64,000 bases of DNA from Morinoia aosen (GCA_030386875.1 CM059570.1:33595422-33659421), one strand, 5' to 3'. Positions 47,213 through 58,722 are shown, counted from the first letter of the stretch. The notes: a model not told the origin generated them from the letters alone. Translations and numbers: made by a program.

Positions 47213-48283
47213 CCCTTTAGGTACTGATGGCTACTTCAGTGCCAAGATGACTAGTGCTTCCAGTTTAGGGCATCTAACCTAATTTTGAAGTAATTTAACT
47301 AGTGAAAGAATATTTTGAAGAAAATAGCAAATTTAGGAAAGTTCCAAGCATTCAAAAAACTAGTTTTTAGATATTACCAAAGCCTGCACATGTAAATTAC
47401 TATTGGTTACCTCCAAGTTCATGCTACAGGATACATGCAACATATTCAATAACATTTCTACTTAACTTGAGTAAGTTTTTCCCAAACTTCATTTATTTTT
47501 GATAAATTCAGGCAAAATTTATGAATAATTTCTTTTTAAATTCAAAAACTTTATCATCAAAGTTAAAAATTTCTGTCACCAAGCTTAGAGCTTTATAGAT
47601 TAAAATTTTTTTTAATTAAAATAAAGAAGTAGGCACTTGCTTAAGCTAAAAGTACCTATACTAAGACAATTTTACTGTCAATTCAAGGTAATGACAAATT
47701 TTTCCCTTGAAAATTTTTCTACAAGCCATTTAAAGGTTAATATTAAGGAGATGCAACTAATCAATTCTGGAAATTTTGTTGCTGGCATCATGGTAATTAC
47801 ATCAAAATAAGCAACTTTTCTTTTATGCACTTTTTGGGGCAAATGAGTATTTAACAAGTTACAGTGGTAGGTTTAGTTTGGGTACTTTGTAATTTATTAT
47901 ATGCCGGCCCAGCAGAGCCTGAACCCACTTCTAGGATCTTTTAGTTAATAACACAATAGAAATAATCACCGAAAAATATCAAATTATAGGGATATGTTAA
48001 TTTGTGTCTTAGATGGCGGGAATGATTGAGCGCATCGGAAGGGAGAGTTCATTGTGGTGTTGCCATCCGACGCACTCAATGTGTAACTTGCCGCTTCAAA
48101 CACTAGAGTTGCAGTCAGTAATTTACCACTATTATTCATTAAATACTCATTTGCCCCAAAAAGTGCATAGATGAGAAGTTGTTTATTTTGATGTAATTAC
48201 CATGATACAGGCAACAAAATTTTGAAAATTGATTAGTTGCATGTCCTCAACATCAACTCATTTGAATTGATGTACCCAAAGGG
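47213..48283. mobile_element. piggyBac-like MITE, host of a nested fold-back element
   Basis: TTAA at 47209-47212 and 48284-48287 with ends CCCTTTAGGTAC and GTACCCAAAGGG. TTAA followed by CCCTTT is the hallmark end of many piggyBac elements. There is no transposase frame. About 500 bp of its length is the nested element at 47747-48246. Confidence 0.72.
47747..48246. mobile_element. Nested 500-bp fold-back MITE
   Basis: Left arm about 47747-47862, right arm about 48135-48246 in reverse, roughly 85% alike; shared blocks include CATGGTAATTACATCAAAAT and GCACTTTTTGGGGCAAATGA. Flanked by TTAA (47743-47746) and TCAA (48247-48250), the latter taken as a mutated TTAA. Confidence 0.78.
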
Positions 48284-48316
48284 TTAAAATAGGTAAGTTA
48301 GTTCAAGCACCCTTAA

Positions 48317-49152
48317 GGAGGGCGTTCCCCATATGGACTTTTTTCTTTATTATTGAACCTAGAACAATGAAATTTGGTATACTGATAGGAAATTGAATTT
48401 GGAATCGTTTTTGCTTAGAGCAAAAGTTCGATTTTCTTGAAAAGAAAATGGGAAATCAAAGAAAACAAAATTTTAGGGGGGTTTTCAAAAAAATTCTCCT
48501 CCTACAGTTTTTGAGCTACAGTGATGGTTTTGGTATCATTGGATGCGAGAAGACACGGGCTTGTATGGAAACTAAAATTCATTCCAAAATTATTTATTGT
48601 TCATAAGTTATGACGTCATAAAGCTGCATATTTTCAAAAAAAGGATTTTTTTCCCAATTTTTACACTTTTTCACATTGAAAATGGAAATTTGAGGAAACA
48701 AATTTTAATTTCCATAAAAGCCCATGTCTTTCTGCATCTAATGATACCAAAATCACTGTAGCTCAAAAACTGTAGGAGGAGAAGCATTTTGAAACCCAAA
48801 AACTTTGTTTACATTATAAGCAAAACAAAGAAACATAAACAATTCAAATAATTTTTTAAAATTTTTGGTTCAAGCTTAGACCCCTGAAATCATTATAGAG
48901 TAATCCAGAGACATAGGAGATGACATAGCACCTTCGCACCGTGAAGAAAGTGCCATGGGGGAGGTGTAACATGATAAAATACCACTTCCCCCTCCCCTCC
49001 CCCCATTCTTTAAACCCCCGTAGCGGACAAACGAGTGAACGTACGAGTCATTTTTTTTACAGGATGTACCTGACCTCTTAAACTTCTTATAGCGGCAAAA
49101 ATCCCAGTTTTGCAAGAAATCTCAAAAACAGAGGGTAAGGGAGACGCTCTCC
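48317..49152. mobile_element. Relative of the 16.3-kb fold-back element, TTAA-flanked, asymmetric arms
   Basis: TTAA at 48313-48316 and 49153-49156; ends GGAGGGCGTTCCCC and GGGAGACGCTCTCC. The right part (about 48880-49130) matches an arm of the 16.3-kb element in blocks such as GTGAAGAAAGTGCCA and ACAGGATGTACCTGAC. Internal arms at about 48503-48590 and 48700-48785 are inverted copies that share GAGCTACAGT and GGTATCATTGGATG. Confidence 0.8.
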
Positions 49153-49163
49153 TTAACCACAAC

Positions 49164-49295
49164 AAAGTTGTTTGAAAGAGTGGGAGGCACTATTTAGTAT
49201 GGAGTAATGAAAATTTAAAATCTAGGTACAAAGTCAATTTTTACACAAAATCCCTAGCAAGTAGATACAGTAAATTTAGGAAGTACACTATGAAA
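49164..49295 (-). mobile_element. SINE-like family, internal fragment (long subtype)
   Basis: Retains GGGAGGCACTATTTAGTATG and the region around the long-subtype insertion, CACAAAATCCCTAGCAAGTAG. It abuts the right end of the TTAA-flanked palindromic element at 48317-49152. Confidence 0.6.
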
Positions 49296-50245
49296 CATAT
49301 GACTTCAATAAGAAAATCTGGTCAATGTCCAGTATGATGCAATCAAAGGAAATTAAAACTTAATTCCCAAGAATCACTAACGGAACCCATTTAATAACGT
49401 TTTACACGAATGACATTCTGCTCTCTGATGCGTTATTTTTGAATTATTGAGCTTTGAAGTTATATGTAAAATCGCTTTCCCGCGCAAAATGTGGAACACA
49501 AAGTACGAACAGGTGGGTCAGGAAAGGCAAAGTTTGGATCACAAGGTGTTGAAGTTTTCGGCAGAACTTTGTAGAAATAAAAGAATGATAGAAATTGATA
49601 ATAAAATAATAAGAAATATTGTTATCAGTTAATAACACAAAAAAGTTAATGTACAATTTCTCGTATTTGGTGCTTTCGACGTTTTTTTAGTCGGCATTAT
49701 TACGTCGTCACCTTTACAGTCAGCTCATAGATGGCGCCACGTAATACCGTCACCTTTACAGTCAGCTCACAGATGGCGCCTGGTACGGCCGCCGCTATCA
49801 TGGAGCAGATGTAAACACAATTGTTTATGACCTTTAAGGGTTGCTTTCAACCTTTATTTATAATTTTCACTAGAAGAACTGTGGCTACCCCTCATGACCC
49901 AACCTCTTTACATTTGTATTAGGGGCTTAACTTCCGTTATTAATGAAATTCTGGATGGCGCACTTGCTTCCTTTGGCACGTGGAAGCCAATTTTAATGTC
50001 GAATAATTCTAAAATAACGCAACAGAGAGCAGAATGTCATTCTTGTAAAACGTTCTTAACCCTTTAACGCCCACATTTTTGGAACAAGTCTCGCTGAGCG
50101 GCGAAGCTGCTCAGCAAGAATTAAAATATCAATTATAACTGGAATTTGATGCTGATTCCAAATCTGCAATTTGTTTTGACCGTTCTTGATTTTTTGTGAT
50201 TTTTTTGAATTTTAAATTTTTATACATTTTTAATGTTTTTTTTGG

Positions 50246-50440
50246 CCTGCACCACCTCATGATCCAAACTCTGCCATTCTCGACCCAACCTGGTCGGACT
50301 TGGCATACTTTGGCTTGCACCACCTCATGATCCGAACTCCGTCATTCTCGACACAACCTGGTCGGACTTGGCCTACTTTGGCCTGCACCACCTCATGATC
50401 CGAACTCTGCCATTCTTGACCCAACATGGTCAGACCGTGC
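50246..50440. repeat. 68-bp tandem repeat, about 2.8 copies, inside the nested MITE
   Basis: CCTGCACCACCTCATGATCC and close variants start at 50246, 50314 and 50382, a period of 68 bp. It forms the centre of the nested element. Overlapping open frames here come from the repeat and are not genes. Confidence 0.85.
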
Positions 50441-50632
50441 CTTGAAGACCTGAGTACCGGATAGGGCCGGGTTCCACCCAACCTGTACGGACATGGCATT
50501 CTTTGGGCACCACCTCAGTTGTTGCTAGCCGCCTTTCCAAAAAAAATAAAAAAAAATCGAGAGCGGTCAAAACAAATTGCAGATTCGGAATCAGCATCAA
50601 ATTCCAGTTATTATCAACATTTTCATTCTCGC

Positions 50633-50661
50633 TGAGCGGCAAAGCCGCTCAGCGAGACTTA
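50633..50661. other. Perfect 13-bp stem hairpin
   Basis: CTCGCTGAGCGGC, AAA, GCCGCTCAGCGAG. The matching stem at 50091-50120 in the other arm of the element is imperfect (GCGGCGAAGCTGC). It is a feature of the MITE arms. Confidence 0.85.
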
Positions 50662-50944
50662 AGCCACATTTTTATACTCATGTTACCGTTATGACAACCA
50701 CTATCACTAAACCAACACTGGCATTATGTTGTCACTGTTATCAAGATGGGGTAGAAACTGCCACTCGGCAGTGAAGTTCAAAGGACACATTAGTGAACCA
50801 ATGGAATCAGAAATACAATACATTATTATTTTTGAAAGAGGGCATTAAAGGGTTGAATGGGTTCCTTTAGTGAGTCTTTGGAATAAAATTACCATTTCCT
50901 TTGATTGCATCATGCCGAATAGTGACTTAAAATCCAAGATGAGA

Positions 50945-51095
50945 TGCTAAGAAGGGCAATAGTAAACAAAAAAGGTCACTCAAAACTAAAAAAAAAAACC
51001 TATGCCATTTCAACAACAGGAAACTTTATTCAACTTTAAGCTTGGAACTGCATATCTTTCTCTTCAGAGTATTAATTTTTAAAGGTACAATAGCT
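50945..51095 (-). mobile_element. SINE-like family, very diverged head fragment
   Basis: CCTATGCCATTTCAACAACA, CTTTAAGCTTGGAACTGCAT and TCTTCAGAGTATTAATTT line up with the head half of the family. A palindrome, GGTACAATAGCTG...CAGCTATTGTACC, follows at 51084-51113 where other copies have the ATACAA/TTGTAT hairpin. Confidence 0.5.
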
Positions 51096-52335
51096 GGCAC
51101 AGCTATTGTACCTTTAGAAATTAACACTAGTTAGAAGAACACTGGAGTAGTTTCACTGGTCCACAAGAGGCTGAGCATGAATGAAATACTGGATAAAGCT
51201 GCTACACTTATTTTAAAGCGTTTTACTTCCCTACATCAACACACATCATAATACAACTAAAAAGTTAAGTTTTATCTTAATATTACTTCATCAGATATAT
51301 AAAAAATAACAGAATTGTTTCTCTGCGTGATGAATTTCAACACCTTAAAAAAAAAAGACACCATTTTCATGACTAATTGGCTCAAATTCTTAGACAATAA
51401 TAATTTACGTAGCTTTTGTAAATGAATAAAATGACACTAATTTTACCCAGTAAATCATTCATAACATGAATTGAGTTAGTTCCAGACATCGACTTTAGCA
51501 AACTCATCTTGACGTGCTTGTTACAGTATTATACTCTTAATTCATAATCAAGATTATCATTGATAGTCATTGACACATCGATTGCCCGGAACCCGATTGT
51601 ACAAAAAGTAACTACTATTCAACATATGTCAAGTCTGAACTCTGAAGGCTGCCAGAAAAACCCAAGGGGCGGAAGTCAACACAAGCGTTGCTTAATTGTG
51701 CACTAACACGTGAACTTCAGTATTCACGCTAATAAACATGAGTCGTTCCAAATTATCGCTAGGTTGACCAATTTTTCGATAAATGTTTGGAAAATACATG
51801 GTCTAAAAAACTTCAATCATTTACTTCACACTCAGCCCAGAAAATACTACGTCTAAAATTTATATTTCAATGTAGATTTTGAAACGCACTAACCAAAAGT
51901 TTTCTGATGTTTGGTATTAGAGTTGGTGTAATGGATGTAATCGTCATGGTTTTTTACTTCCTTCACAATAATATGAAACGCTCTACCATGTAAATTTTAG
52001 AAAGAACATGAGATAAACATTAGGCGGTTGAAATAAAAAAATCAGGTTTGTTTATCCTATGATGTGGGGACTGGTGCCCTCAGTGGTGATACTGTTTCAG
52101 CTTTAGACTGGCTTTCAAGACTGCTATCTTCCATGCTCATTATATTTCTTCAGGTATTTATGTCTATTTTGCTATTTTTTATCTTTCATCATTTTTCTTA
52201 ACTTTTGATGTTTATCCGTAGGGTATTTTGCTTGTGAACACACTTTTTGCTTAGAATTCCCATTTTCTTCAGTTCATACTATTTCAGTTTCTCTTTTTCC
52301 TCAGTGAAAATACCTTAACTATAAAACGAAACCTT

Positions 52336-52631
52336 AAGCAGACGGCCAAACTATCCATCCCAGTGTCACAACTTCAGGACATCCCTCTCCGCAGCTCACC
52401 ACAAACATGTATTTCACGAGTGCAGACACTGGAATATTACCAATTGACATCACAGAAGCAAAATTCTCTGTTCTCCGTCTCGTAGTCAAACTCCTTATCT
52501 CAAATCCTGAACAACTTCCAAAGCGTAATGGCAAAATATATTTTGAAGAGATCGAGTCGCTGTTTCATTGCCTCTACCTTATCCACCCGCGAGTTGAGAC
52601 CACGAGCACCAAGCTTGGTTCTTTGGGCTAA
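52336..52631 (+). pseudogene. Unrecognised protein-like open frame, possibly a degraded gene or transposon piece
   Basis: 98 codons from just after an in-frame TAA to a TAA: the central part reads TGILPIDITEAKFSVLRLVV then KLLISNPEQLPKRNGKIYF and EEIESLFHCLYLIHPRVE. Amino-acid make-up is balanced, unlike the low-complexity frames around it. No start context, no splice partner and no family recognised. Confidence 0.2.
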
Positions 52632-54457
52632 AAAAACATTCAATTATAAAAATTCAGAGGACTGCACTAAATTGCTTTTGAGGGTTGGTCCCAAGCCCCG
52701 ACACCTTTCAACACTGCTCTGCTAAAACCCTTGGTCATGAAGAGAATATCAAACGGTAATTTTTGGTTTCATTGAATGAGAATAAAACTAGAAAATAATG
52801 GACTAGATATATATGATAAGAAACCAAGTTAACTAAAATTCTGCAATGGTCCATTACTTCGCATTATTGCCTAATTTTCATGTATTTTACGAGGTATTTC
52901 TGACGGATTTATCATAGCTCATAAATCACTCTTTATTTCTACGGAAAAATGAGTGGTCAGAAAGTATTTGGATCAGGGGTCAAAAATCGGCACTTCGTCT
53001 AGTCGTAGAGAGCTTAGTGGATGTAATCATAATTTTTAGTTTCTTTCAACACCTGCTCGGGAAAAAAGTATTAGTTCTAAGTACTTTAGTATTGGTCATA
53101 CCTACAGATTGATCAGAATCTGTTTTTAATCAATAATAATTTCTGTTATGGTGCTCTTCTAATAATGATAAGAGCGAACAGTGTGGCGGCCAGTCACCAA
53201 CTTCTTATTCCTGCACACAGTCCCAGCATTGGAAAAACAGTGGACCACGAACACTGCATGCCACGAAACTTATTTTATAAAAACTGATACCGATCAGTTC
53301 AGGCAATGTTGTGGCGGAGAGGTAGTAATAAGGATTAGAAGTTGCTAGGAGTTTAGAGGATCTGACTATTGCGCAGTGGTAAGGCTGAACCGTGCGTTTT
53401 GCACTATTACACTCGGCAACCAAATAGCACCATGAATTAATCAAATGTTCGAGTCATTAACCATAATAAAACCTCCGCTTAAAATTTTCAACATTCCATG
53501 AGAATACCGTAAAAACAATAGGTTGTTACAACCACTAACTCGGGGCAGAACGAAAGACCAACGATATTTTTTCAGTTATATTTAGTGAATGACAGATGAG
53601 AGCATATAATGAAACATGGAGGACCTGTAAGGCCAGTAGCTAGGAAGCCTCGATGACGGTAGTACATTCTATAGCCTTCTGCGGGCGAGGGCGATCTGCC
53701 AACTTTATGTGTGATATTTAACTGCACGCTTTATCCCTTATATAAGGGACCATATTTGAAAAAAAAAATTGAACTATATTTTCAGAGCATCTGGCAGCGA
53801 ATGTTCTTCTAAGTAGATTTACGCTGCGAATTGAACAACTAGGACCATGTAAATCGTTTACAAATATGACACTACGAATATAATAAATCAAGTTGGATTT
53901 CACACCAACATGTTACGTCAATGAGCAAGCCACATACCGACTGCCCCCTTAATGTACCCAGCAAATTTTGACGCCCTAACTTCGAGGAAAGGAAACATGT
54001 ATAAAAGTGGGTGGTGTGACTCATCGGTTGACCTGCGGTGATTAGATGATAGCAAAATCAATGTTTCACGTACGCCATAACGTGATTATTGGGATGCATT
54101 GCGTACAAGTTGCTTCGCATGCCAATGGCGTCTCGGGCTCCCATTAACAAAAGAAAGAAGCTGAGAGCAAGACCTGCACAAACAGCACAGTTGCTTTATA
54201 TCAAAGCTCGCTATTTAAATAGGACCAACTTTCAAATCTTAAAATAAGCCCATTGACGCTATGAGAATAATACCAAAACGCATTTCAATAGGTTATGATG
54301 ATGATGAGAAAAGATGAAAATGACAAGGACTCTAATTTTGTAGAGCACACTGATGTAATATATGATCAAACAAATCAGAATTTTATATAAAGCACAACGC
54401 TAGCTTTGAACATTAACTTCCGCATTCTCAACAATAAATGCGGTAAGAAGAGATATA

Positions 54458-54548
54458 ACTTATTCAGTGCTTGTAGAACAAGCTCAATATTTTTGAAAAG
54501 TTCGGTAAGGGGAGACAAAACTTATTCAGTACTTGTAGAACAAGCTCA
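54458..54548. repeat. Two-copy direct repeat 3' of Spt4
   Basis: AACTTATTCAGT, one variable base, CTTGTAGAACAAGCTCA at 54458-54487 and again at 54519-54548. Each copy contains the palindrome CTTGTAGAACAAG. It would lie in the Spt4 3' UTR if the transcript extends about 200 nt past the stop. Confidence 0.8.
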
Positions 54549-54650
54549 GGACTCATTTGGAAATCAACCGTCACTTGAAAAAAAACGGAGATGGGACTTC
54601 AGGGGACACAAAATATGTAGGTAGAGGGTGCAGGCGAGAGCTGGGATGAT

Positions 54651-54769
54651 CTACCGAGTGGTGATGTCACGGGACCGATACTTGATGCCTCTGGACTTCA
54701 TCTCCCGGACGATGGTGGGAGGCAGGCGGCCTGTCACAGAGATGGCGTAGATGCCGCGCACGCACCGGT
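54651..54769 (-). CDS. spt4: Spt4 exon 4 (terminal)
   Basis: 119 nt: [41 protein letters not shown] at 54653-54651. Acceptor TTTCCAG|AC. The residues before GIYAISV are less like the human protein but fit the insect [11 protein letters not shown] pattern in length. Confidence 0.93.
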
Positions 54770-57700
54770 CTGGAAACCAGTACTCCTTAGATTCTTTTTC
54801 CTTCCTATTCTTTTCGCCTGAATATTTCTTTATCTCCTGAACTTAGCTTTACAAATTCTGGGAATCTCATATTCAAATTTAGCAATTCTACTCGCGTTTT
54901 TTGTTAGATCCTGATGAGTAAAATTCGAAACGACAAAAACAAACAATCAGCTCACTAAACTGCAAATGGGCTCGAGAATCTTGGCCCAAAGATTAAAACA
55001 GAAGACCATTTAGAAAGTATAATGAAACCAATAAGAATAGTGGCAGGATAATTCAACAAAAATGAGCGATTAGGCGTTCAAGTTCCTAAAAAGATGGAAC
55101 TAGTCAGAGAGATTTAAAAAACTGAGATTTTAGGCTACAGAGACAAAATAACTGTGAACCAAGGTCGCACGAATTAAAGAACTGAGAACTTGTCATCAGA
55201 AATTAACTCAAAATCTCGAAAGTAGGGTTAAAAAATGAGAGGTGTAAAATATGGATACATATAACAGAAATGACTTAGCTAAATAGAAAAAACAGCTGAG
55301 TTAGTTAAAATTATCCTAGCCAAGACACAAATGTTACAAAGAAGAGAAGTAGAAAGGCACCATTTAGCATGGATTTTAAGGAACGCAGAATCTATACACA
55401 AGATGTGTTTACCCACAGAATTCCCTGTGCATAGAAGCAGTAAGTTGGGAAAGAAATTTATAGAACAAGATGAAAGTTGAAGAAAGTCCTGGGAACAGAA
55501 ACGCGGGACAGCAGCAAACAGAAAAAAGATGGTCCGCAACAAAACGAAAAGAAACCTATTCCATTTCAACAAAAGGAAAACCTATTTATCAGCTCCGGAC
55601 TTCACATTTTTCTTCAGAGAGTGCTAATTCACATCCATACAATAGTTCTATCCTCCTGAGGGTCTTAGTCTCTTAGAGATCGCGGCTACCTAAATGGCTA
55701 AAATTACGAAGTTTGAGCAAATATTGACCGATACTCACTTATTCGCTGCCACTTCGCCACCCAGCTGTCGTCCGGCGTCATCAAGGCGATGAGTCTGCAC
55801 AGAGCACAAATTATTACAATTTTCGTTCTTCAGGATAGGGACGCAGTACAACCCTCAGATGAAGAGGAACACCTTCCTTGGAGAAACAAAGTAAGGAAAC
55901 GCTAAGACAAGAAGTCAATTTGTCATAATTGCCTACAGAATATTGCGTAAGTTCTTCAAAGGCAATTTAGCTGCGATACGTGGAGGAGATAGCGTTGCCT
56001 AATTGACTTAGATGAACTTATGCTGCCATCTGTGTTGTGATGATGGAAACGTTTTGAACCTTTATCACGGTAAAATAAGAGGATAATGAAGCCTATCACT
56101 AAATCCAAAATATACTCGCACACAACGCGGTCGATATTTGGCAGACATCCTGAAACATCTACACAGCATTGATTCTGTCAGGGAGTTACGTTATTCTTTC
56201 ATCATTCAATTCCAACGACTACAACTAGTATTTTGCTCAGCTGATGCACTGCCTCGAGATGTAAGAAGCAAATTTGATGATGTGCTGATAATTCAACCAG
56301 TCGCTTAAGATCCCATGATTGGTTATAAGAAAGTTTTAGCTTTCCTAACCTCAACAAAGATATCAAAAGAGAAGAAGGATGAAGGCACCATTTATAATGG
56401 TTAAGGAAACGCGGAATCTATGCTAGCTCTACAGCTAGCAACTAAGGGTGCCCACAAAAACACCGCACTGACCCATCAAAATTATTAGAAGTGCAGTCGT
56501 ACACGTTGTCTCGGTTGCTTTTCAAGTGGAGGAAGCCGTCGCAGTTGTCGCACCCGTCCGCCTCGAACATGTCCAATGTCTGCATAAACAATCCTAGCAT
56601 CATTTATTGCATGACATGAATTTCTTTGCAATTTTAAATTGAATAAATGAAATAATTCACTCTGAATCACTTTCTCCGGAAGATTTTTTCAAAGTACGGC
56701 ATAATAAAACCCCTAAATATCACATCTTTGGACATAACCGTAATGATGGCATCCAAAAGACTACTGCAGACGCTCCTAACGAGGTTGGTAAATTTCGTGG
56801 TGCCATTTTCCTACTGATAAGTTTTCCATTTATTATCAGGATATGCATATCAGTCATGGTCATCCAGTTGCTCATTCAAGTCCTCACTAGAGCAGCTTGT
56901 AGAGCTCAACTCCTTTCAGAACCATTACGGGGCGATACGGTGATACCACATATAATAGAGTTCAGTTTTATTCACCGATTTTTAGAGATTGACCAAGAGA
57001 AGGGAACTTCCAAAGACTTTTTGGGGCTACCTAATGTGCTTTCAAACTTCAACGACTTCACTTTTCACATCTCGAGCTACGTCCTCGCTAGGGAATATAA
57101 TATTTTACACCGTGAGAGGAGGTAACTTCGATGACACAATCAACAGCGATCAGTGAACGAATGAAATATTGTTCACGTCGGCGCGGTTAATACCTGATTA
57201 AAATTTGGCGCCGACACCTGTGCAGTTAGTTAAGTAAGGCCCGAGCAACCCGGTATCGTTCAAGTTAGGGCTGGTCGAGCATCTTCAAAGACGACCGAGG
57301 TTGCACGAAACTGTACCACTTCGCGCAGGATATTTGCTCCAGTGCTCAAGTGGACACTTCTGCACAGTTGCTGGGCAGAGCCGGCGTTGCCAACCACGTG
57401 AATGGAACGCTGATTATAGGTTGCCTGCTCCGGTCACGGCTGCCATTTTTAACAGGATCATTTATTCAATTCACGGTCCACTGTTATTTCGATTGATCTT
57501 TAAAAATATCAACAATTGCACAATAGTTTACCACCACCATCACAAATCCTTTTTCGTCGGAGAATGCATTTCTTGGAATCTATCTGAATGTAGCTCGGTC
57601 ATCATTCTTGATGGGGGAAAGAGGAAAATATGTCTTCATTCGTCGCGTACTCTCACGGATGATTGCCGAACCGTACAGATAGCTACAACAGACTCTTCAG

Positions 57701-58293
57701 CTCATACAGTGATGGAGCTCATTTTCTTGAGATAGCCTTCGCGTTTGTGGCGCCGCAACGTTGAGCGTTTCCCAAGCAGTTTCTTCAGGTGGTTCGTTAA
57801 CCTTCAATTTAGTAGCTGCCAGAGAGTTCGTATTGCACGGGTCCTATGCTGGTCAAGGGACCCCTGAAGAATGCAACGCTCCAGACTCTGGAACGCAAGC
57901 TTTTATACGCTAACAACGATTAATAAAGCAAACAGGATCCGGATGTTGGGAGAAGACCCCACGCGCCAGTTCTAACGAAAAAAATTTGATAGTAGGAATA
58001 GTAAAAAAAATTGAGCAAATGCAGTACACTTGAGAAGACCGACCGTACAAAAAATGTCAACGGAAAGGCGTGGGTCACGTAATTACAGAAGAATTTATTC
58101 AGGTTATCACGCATATCCCTGTCTGTTTTCTGCATCCCTCTATTAAAATAACTACACTTCCATACCATAAAGAAGTGGCCAAGGGAACAAATAAATGAAT
58201 CTTATGAAAAATGAACACAAACCTCACCTTAATAAGAGAGCAGACCATGCAGGCTCGAAGACCTCGGAGATCCTTTGGAATATTGTCCGTCAT
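54651..58293 (-). CDS. spt4: Transcription elongation factor Spt4, complete, 4 exons
   Basis: CDS joins 58293-58228, 56579-56473, 55794-55739 and 54769-54651: 348 nt, 115 residues, against 117 in human SUPT4H1. It begins [20 protein letters not shown], close to the family start, and carries the zinc finger C15-X2-C18 ... C32-X2-C35 (DGCDNCD). The [15 protein letters not shown] and [12 protein letters not shown] blocks, which the family uses to pair with the NGN domain of Spt5, are all present; it ends [10 protein letters not shown]. Family role: with Spt5 it forms DSIF, which travels on RNA polymerase II and controls pausing and processivity in the nucleus. Introns are GT-AG with phases 0,2,1. 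Intron 1 (1.6 kb) and the flanks hold repeats. The orthologue call is firm. Confidence 0.95.
55341..55662 (-). mobile_element. SINE-like family, copy in Spt4 intron 3 (long subtype)
   Basis: Keeps GCACCATTTAGCATGG, the long-subtype block around CACAAGATGTGTTTACCCAC, GATGGTCCGCAAC and CCATTTCAACAAAAGG, and ends TCCTCCTGAGGG. The tail end is missing. Confidence 0.75.
55739..55794 (-). CDS. spt4: Spt4 exon 3
   Basis: 56 nt microexon-sized piece encoding [18 protein letters not shown]. Acceptor CTGTGCAG|A, donor ATAA|GTGAGTAT. The sequence matches the family block around DSWV-KWQR. Confidence 0.93.
56326..56424 (-). mobile_element. SINE-like family, tail-end fragment in Spt4 intron 2 to exon 2 border
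   Basis: TTAGCTTTCCTAACCTC, GGATGAAGGCACCATTTA and GCGGAATCTATGC match the family. It ends about 50 bp left of the Spt4 exon 2 donor. Confidence 0.65.
56473..56579 (-). CDS. spt4: Spt4 exon 2 (second zinc pair)
   Basis: 35 codons plus two bases: [29 protein letters not shown] and TSNNFD. Acceptor TTATGCAG|ACA, donor GATGG|GTCAGT. The split codon GG+A gives Gly58. Confidence 0.93.
56580..58227 (-). other. Spt4 intron 1; no repeat recognised
   Basis: 1.65-kb intron. It holds a GTCGGCGC...GCGCCGAC stem at about 57177-57217 and a plus-strand frame of 144 codons (57301-57735) that resembles no family I know; I take it as chance. Confidence 0.5.
58228..58293 (-). CDS. spt4: Spt4 exon 1 (initiator ATG)
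   Basis: 22 codons, [20 protein letters not shown] then IK. First zinc-ligand pair C15/C18. Donor ATTAAG|GTGAGG, phase 0. Confidence 0.93.
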
Positions 58294-58470
58294 GTTGCCT
58301 CGATTTCAACTTTTTCTACATACAGTTTTTATAGGACAGCGACTGCACGCTGAAGATCTTCAGTCCACGACCTCTCACAGTTCGGGAGCGAAAATTAATA
58401 TCACTCTGAGGAACAAAATTTTACTTTTTGTTAGTTGCACACACTTTGAAACTTGTTCCTGGATAAATTG

Positions 58471-58722
58471 AGATTAGATTAATAGTTAGTTTAAGCCTAC
58501 CCACCCGCCACATGAGCGATCCAAAGAAAGGAAGGAGGAAGGCATAATTTAGTCTGGAGTCAAGGGAACGCGGAATCTTTGCAGAAAGGGCATAGTAAGA
58601 GTAAGCTAAGAAAAAAGTTCATGAAACAAGAGGTTGAAGAAGAAAGTAGTAGGTGCTGAAAAGTAGAACAGCTGTGAACCAAAAAAAGATGGTCCATAAC
58701 AAAACAAAAACCTATTCTATTT
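58471..58722 (-). mobile_element. SINE-like family, tail-side half of a copy split by a DNA transposon
   Basis: Begins AGATTAGATTAATAGTTAG and runs to CCTATTCTATTT, where the element at 58723-60403 cuts in. The missing head half resumes at 60412 with TCAACAAAAA. The eight bases TTCTATTT occur at both junctions (58715-58722 and 60404-60411). Confidence 0.88.

Larger units (their letters stand above)
50060..50852. mobile_element. piggyBac-like MITE nested in the 49.3-kb element
   Basis: Ends CCCTTTAACGCC and GGCATTAAAGGG, flanked by TTAA (50056-50059) and TTGA (50853-50856). Subterminal inverted segments 50085-50185 and 50565-50665 share the GCTGAGCGGC hairpin and a stretch around GATGCTGATTCC. 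No transposase frame. Confidence 0.75.
49334..50913. mobile_element. Palindromic MITE interrupted by a second MITE
   Basis: Outer arm at 49334-49455 (ATGATGCAATCAAAGG, GGAACCCATTTAATAACG, ACATTCTGCTCTCTGATGCG) recurs inverted at about 49990-50055 and 50857-50913, the two pieces being separated by the element at 50060-50852. The interior holds two direct copies of TTACAGTCAGCTCA-AGATGGCGCC (49713 and 49756). The interior matches 58741-59240 in opposite orientation, so this is the same family. Confidence 0.7.
51114..54650. other. Between Spt4 and the MITE nest; one unrecognised open frame
   Basis: AT-rich DNA. Apart from the frame at 52.3-52.6 kb and the two-copy repeat at 54.46 kb, no element ends or exons were seen. 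The Spt4 3' UTR should begin at 54650 and run left. Confidence 0.4.

Noticed and set aside
50129..50499. Frames with repeated WVEN/WIMRWC peptides
   Set aside because: They are translations of the 68-bp tandem repeat inside a MITE.
57301..57735. 144-codon plus-strand frame in Spt4 intron 1
   Set aside because: No recognisable domain, cysteine- and serine-rich in a way that shifts along its length, and no splice or start support. Judged to be chance.
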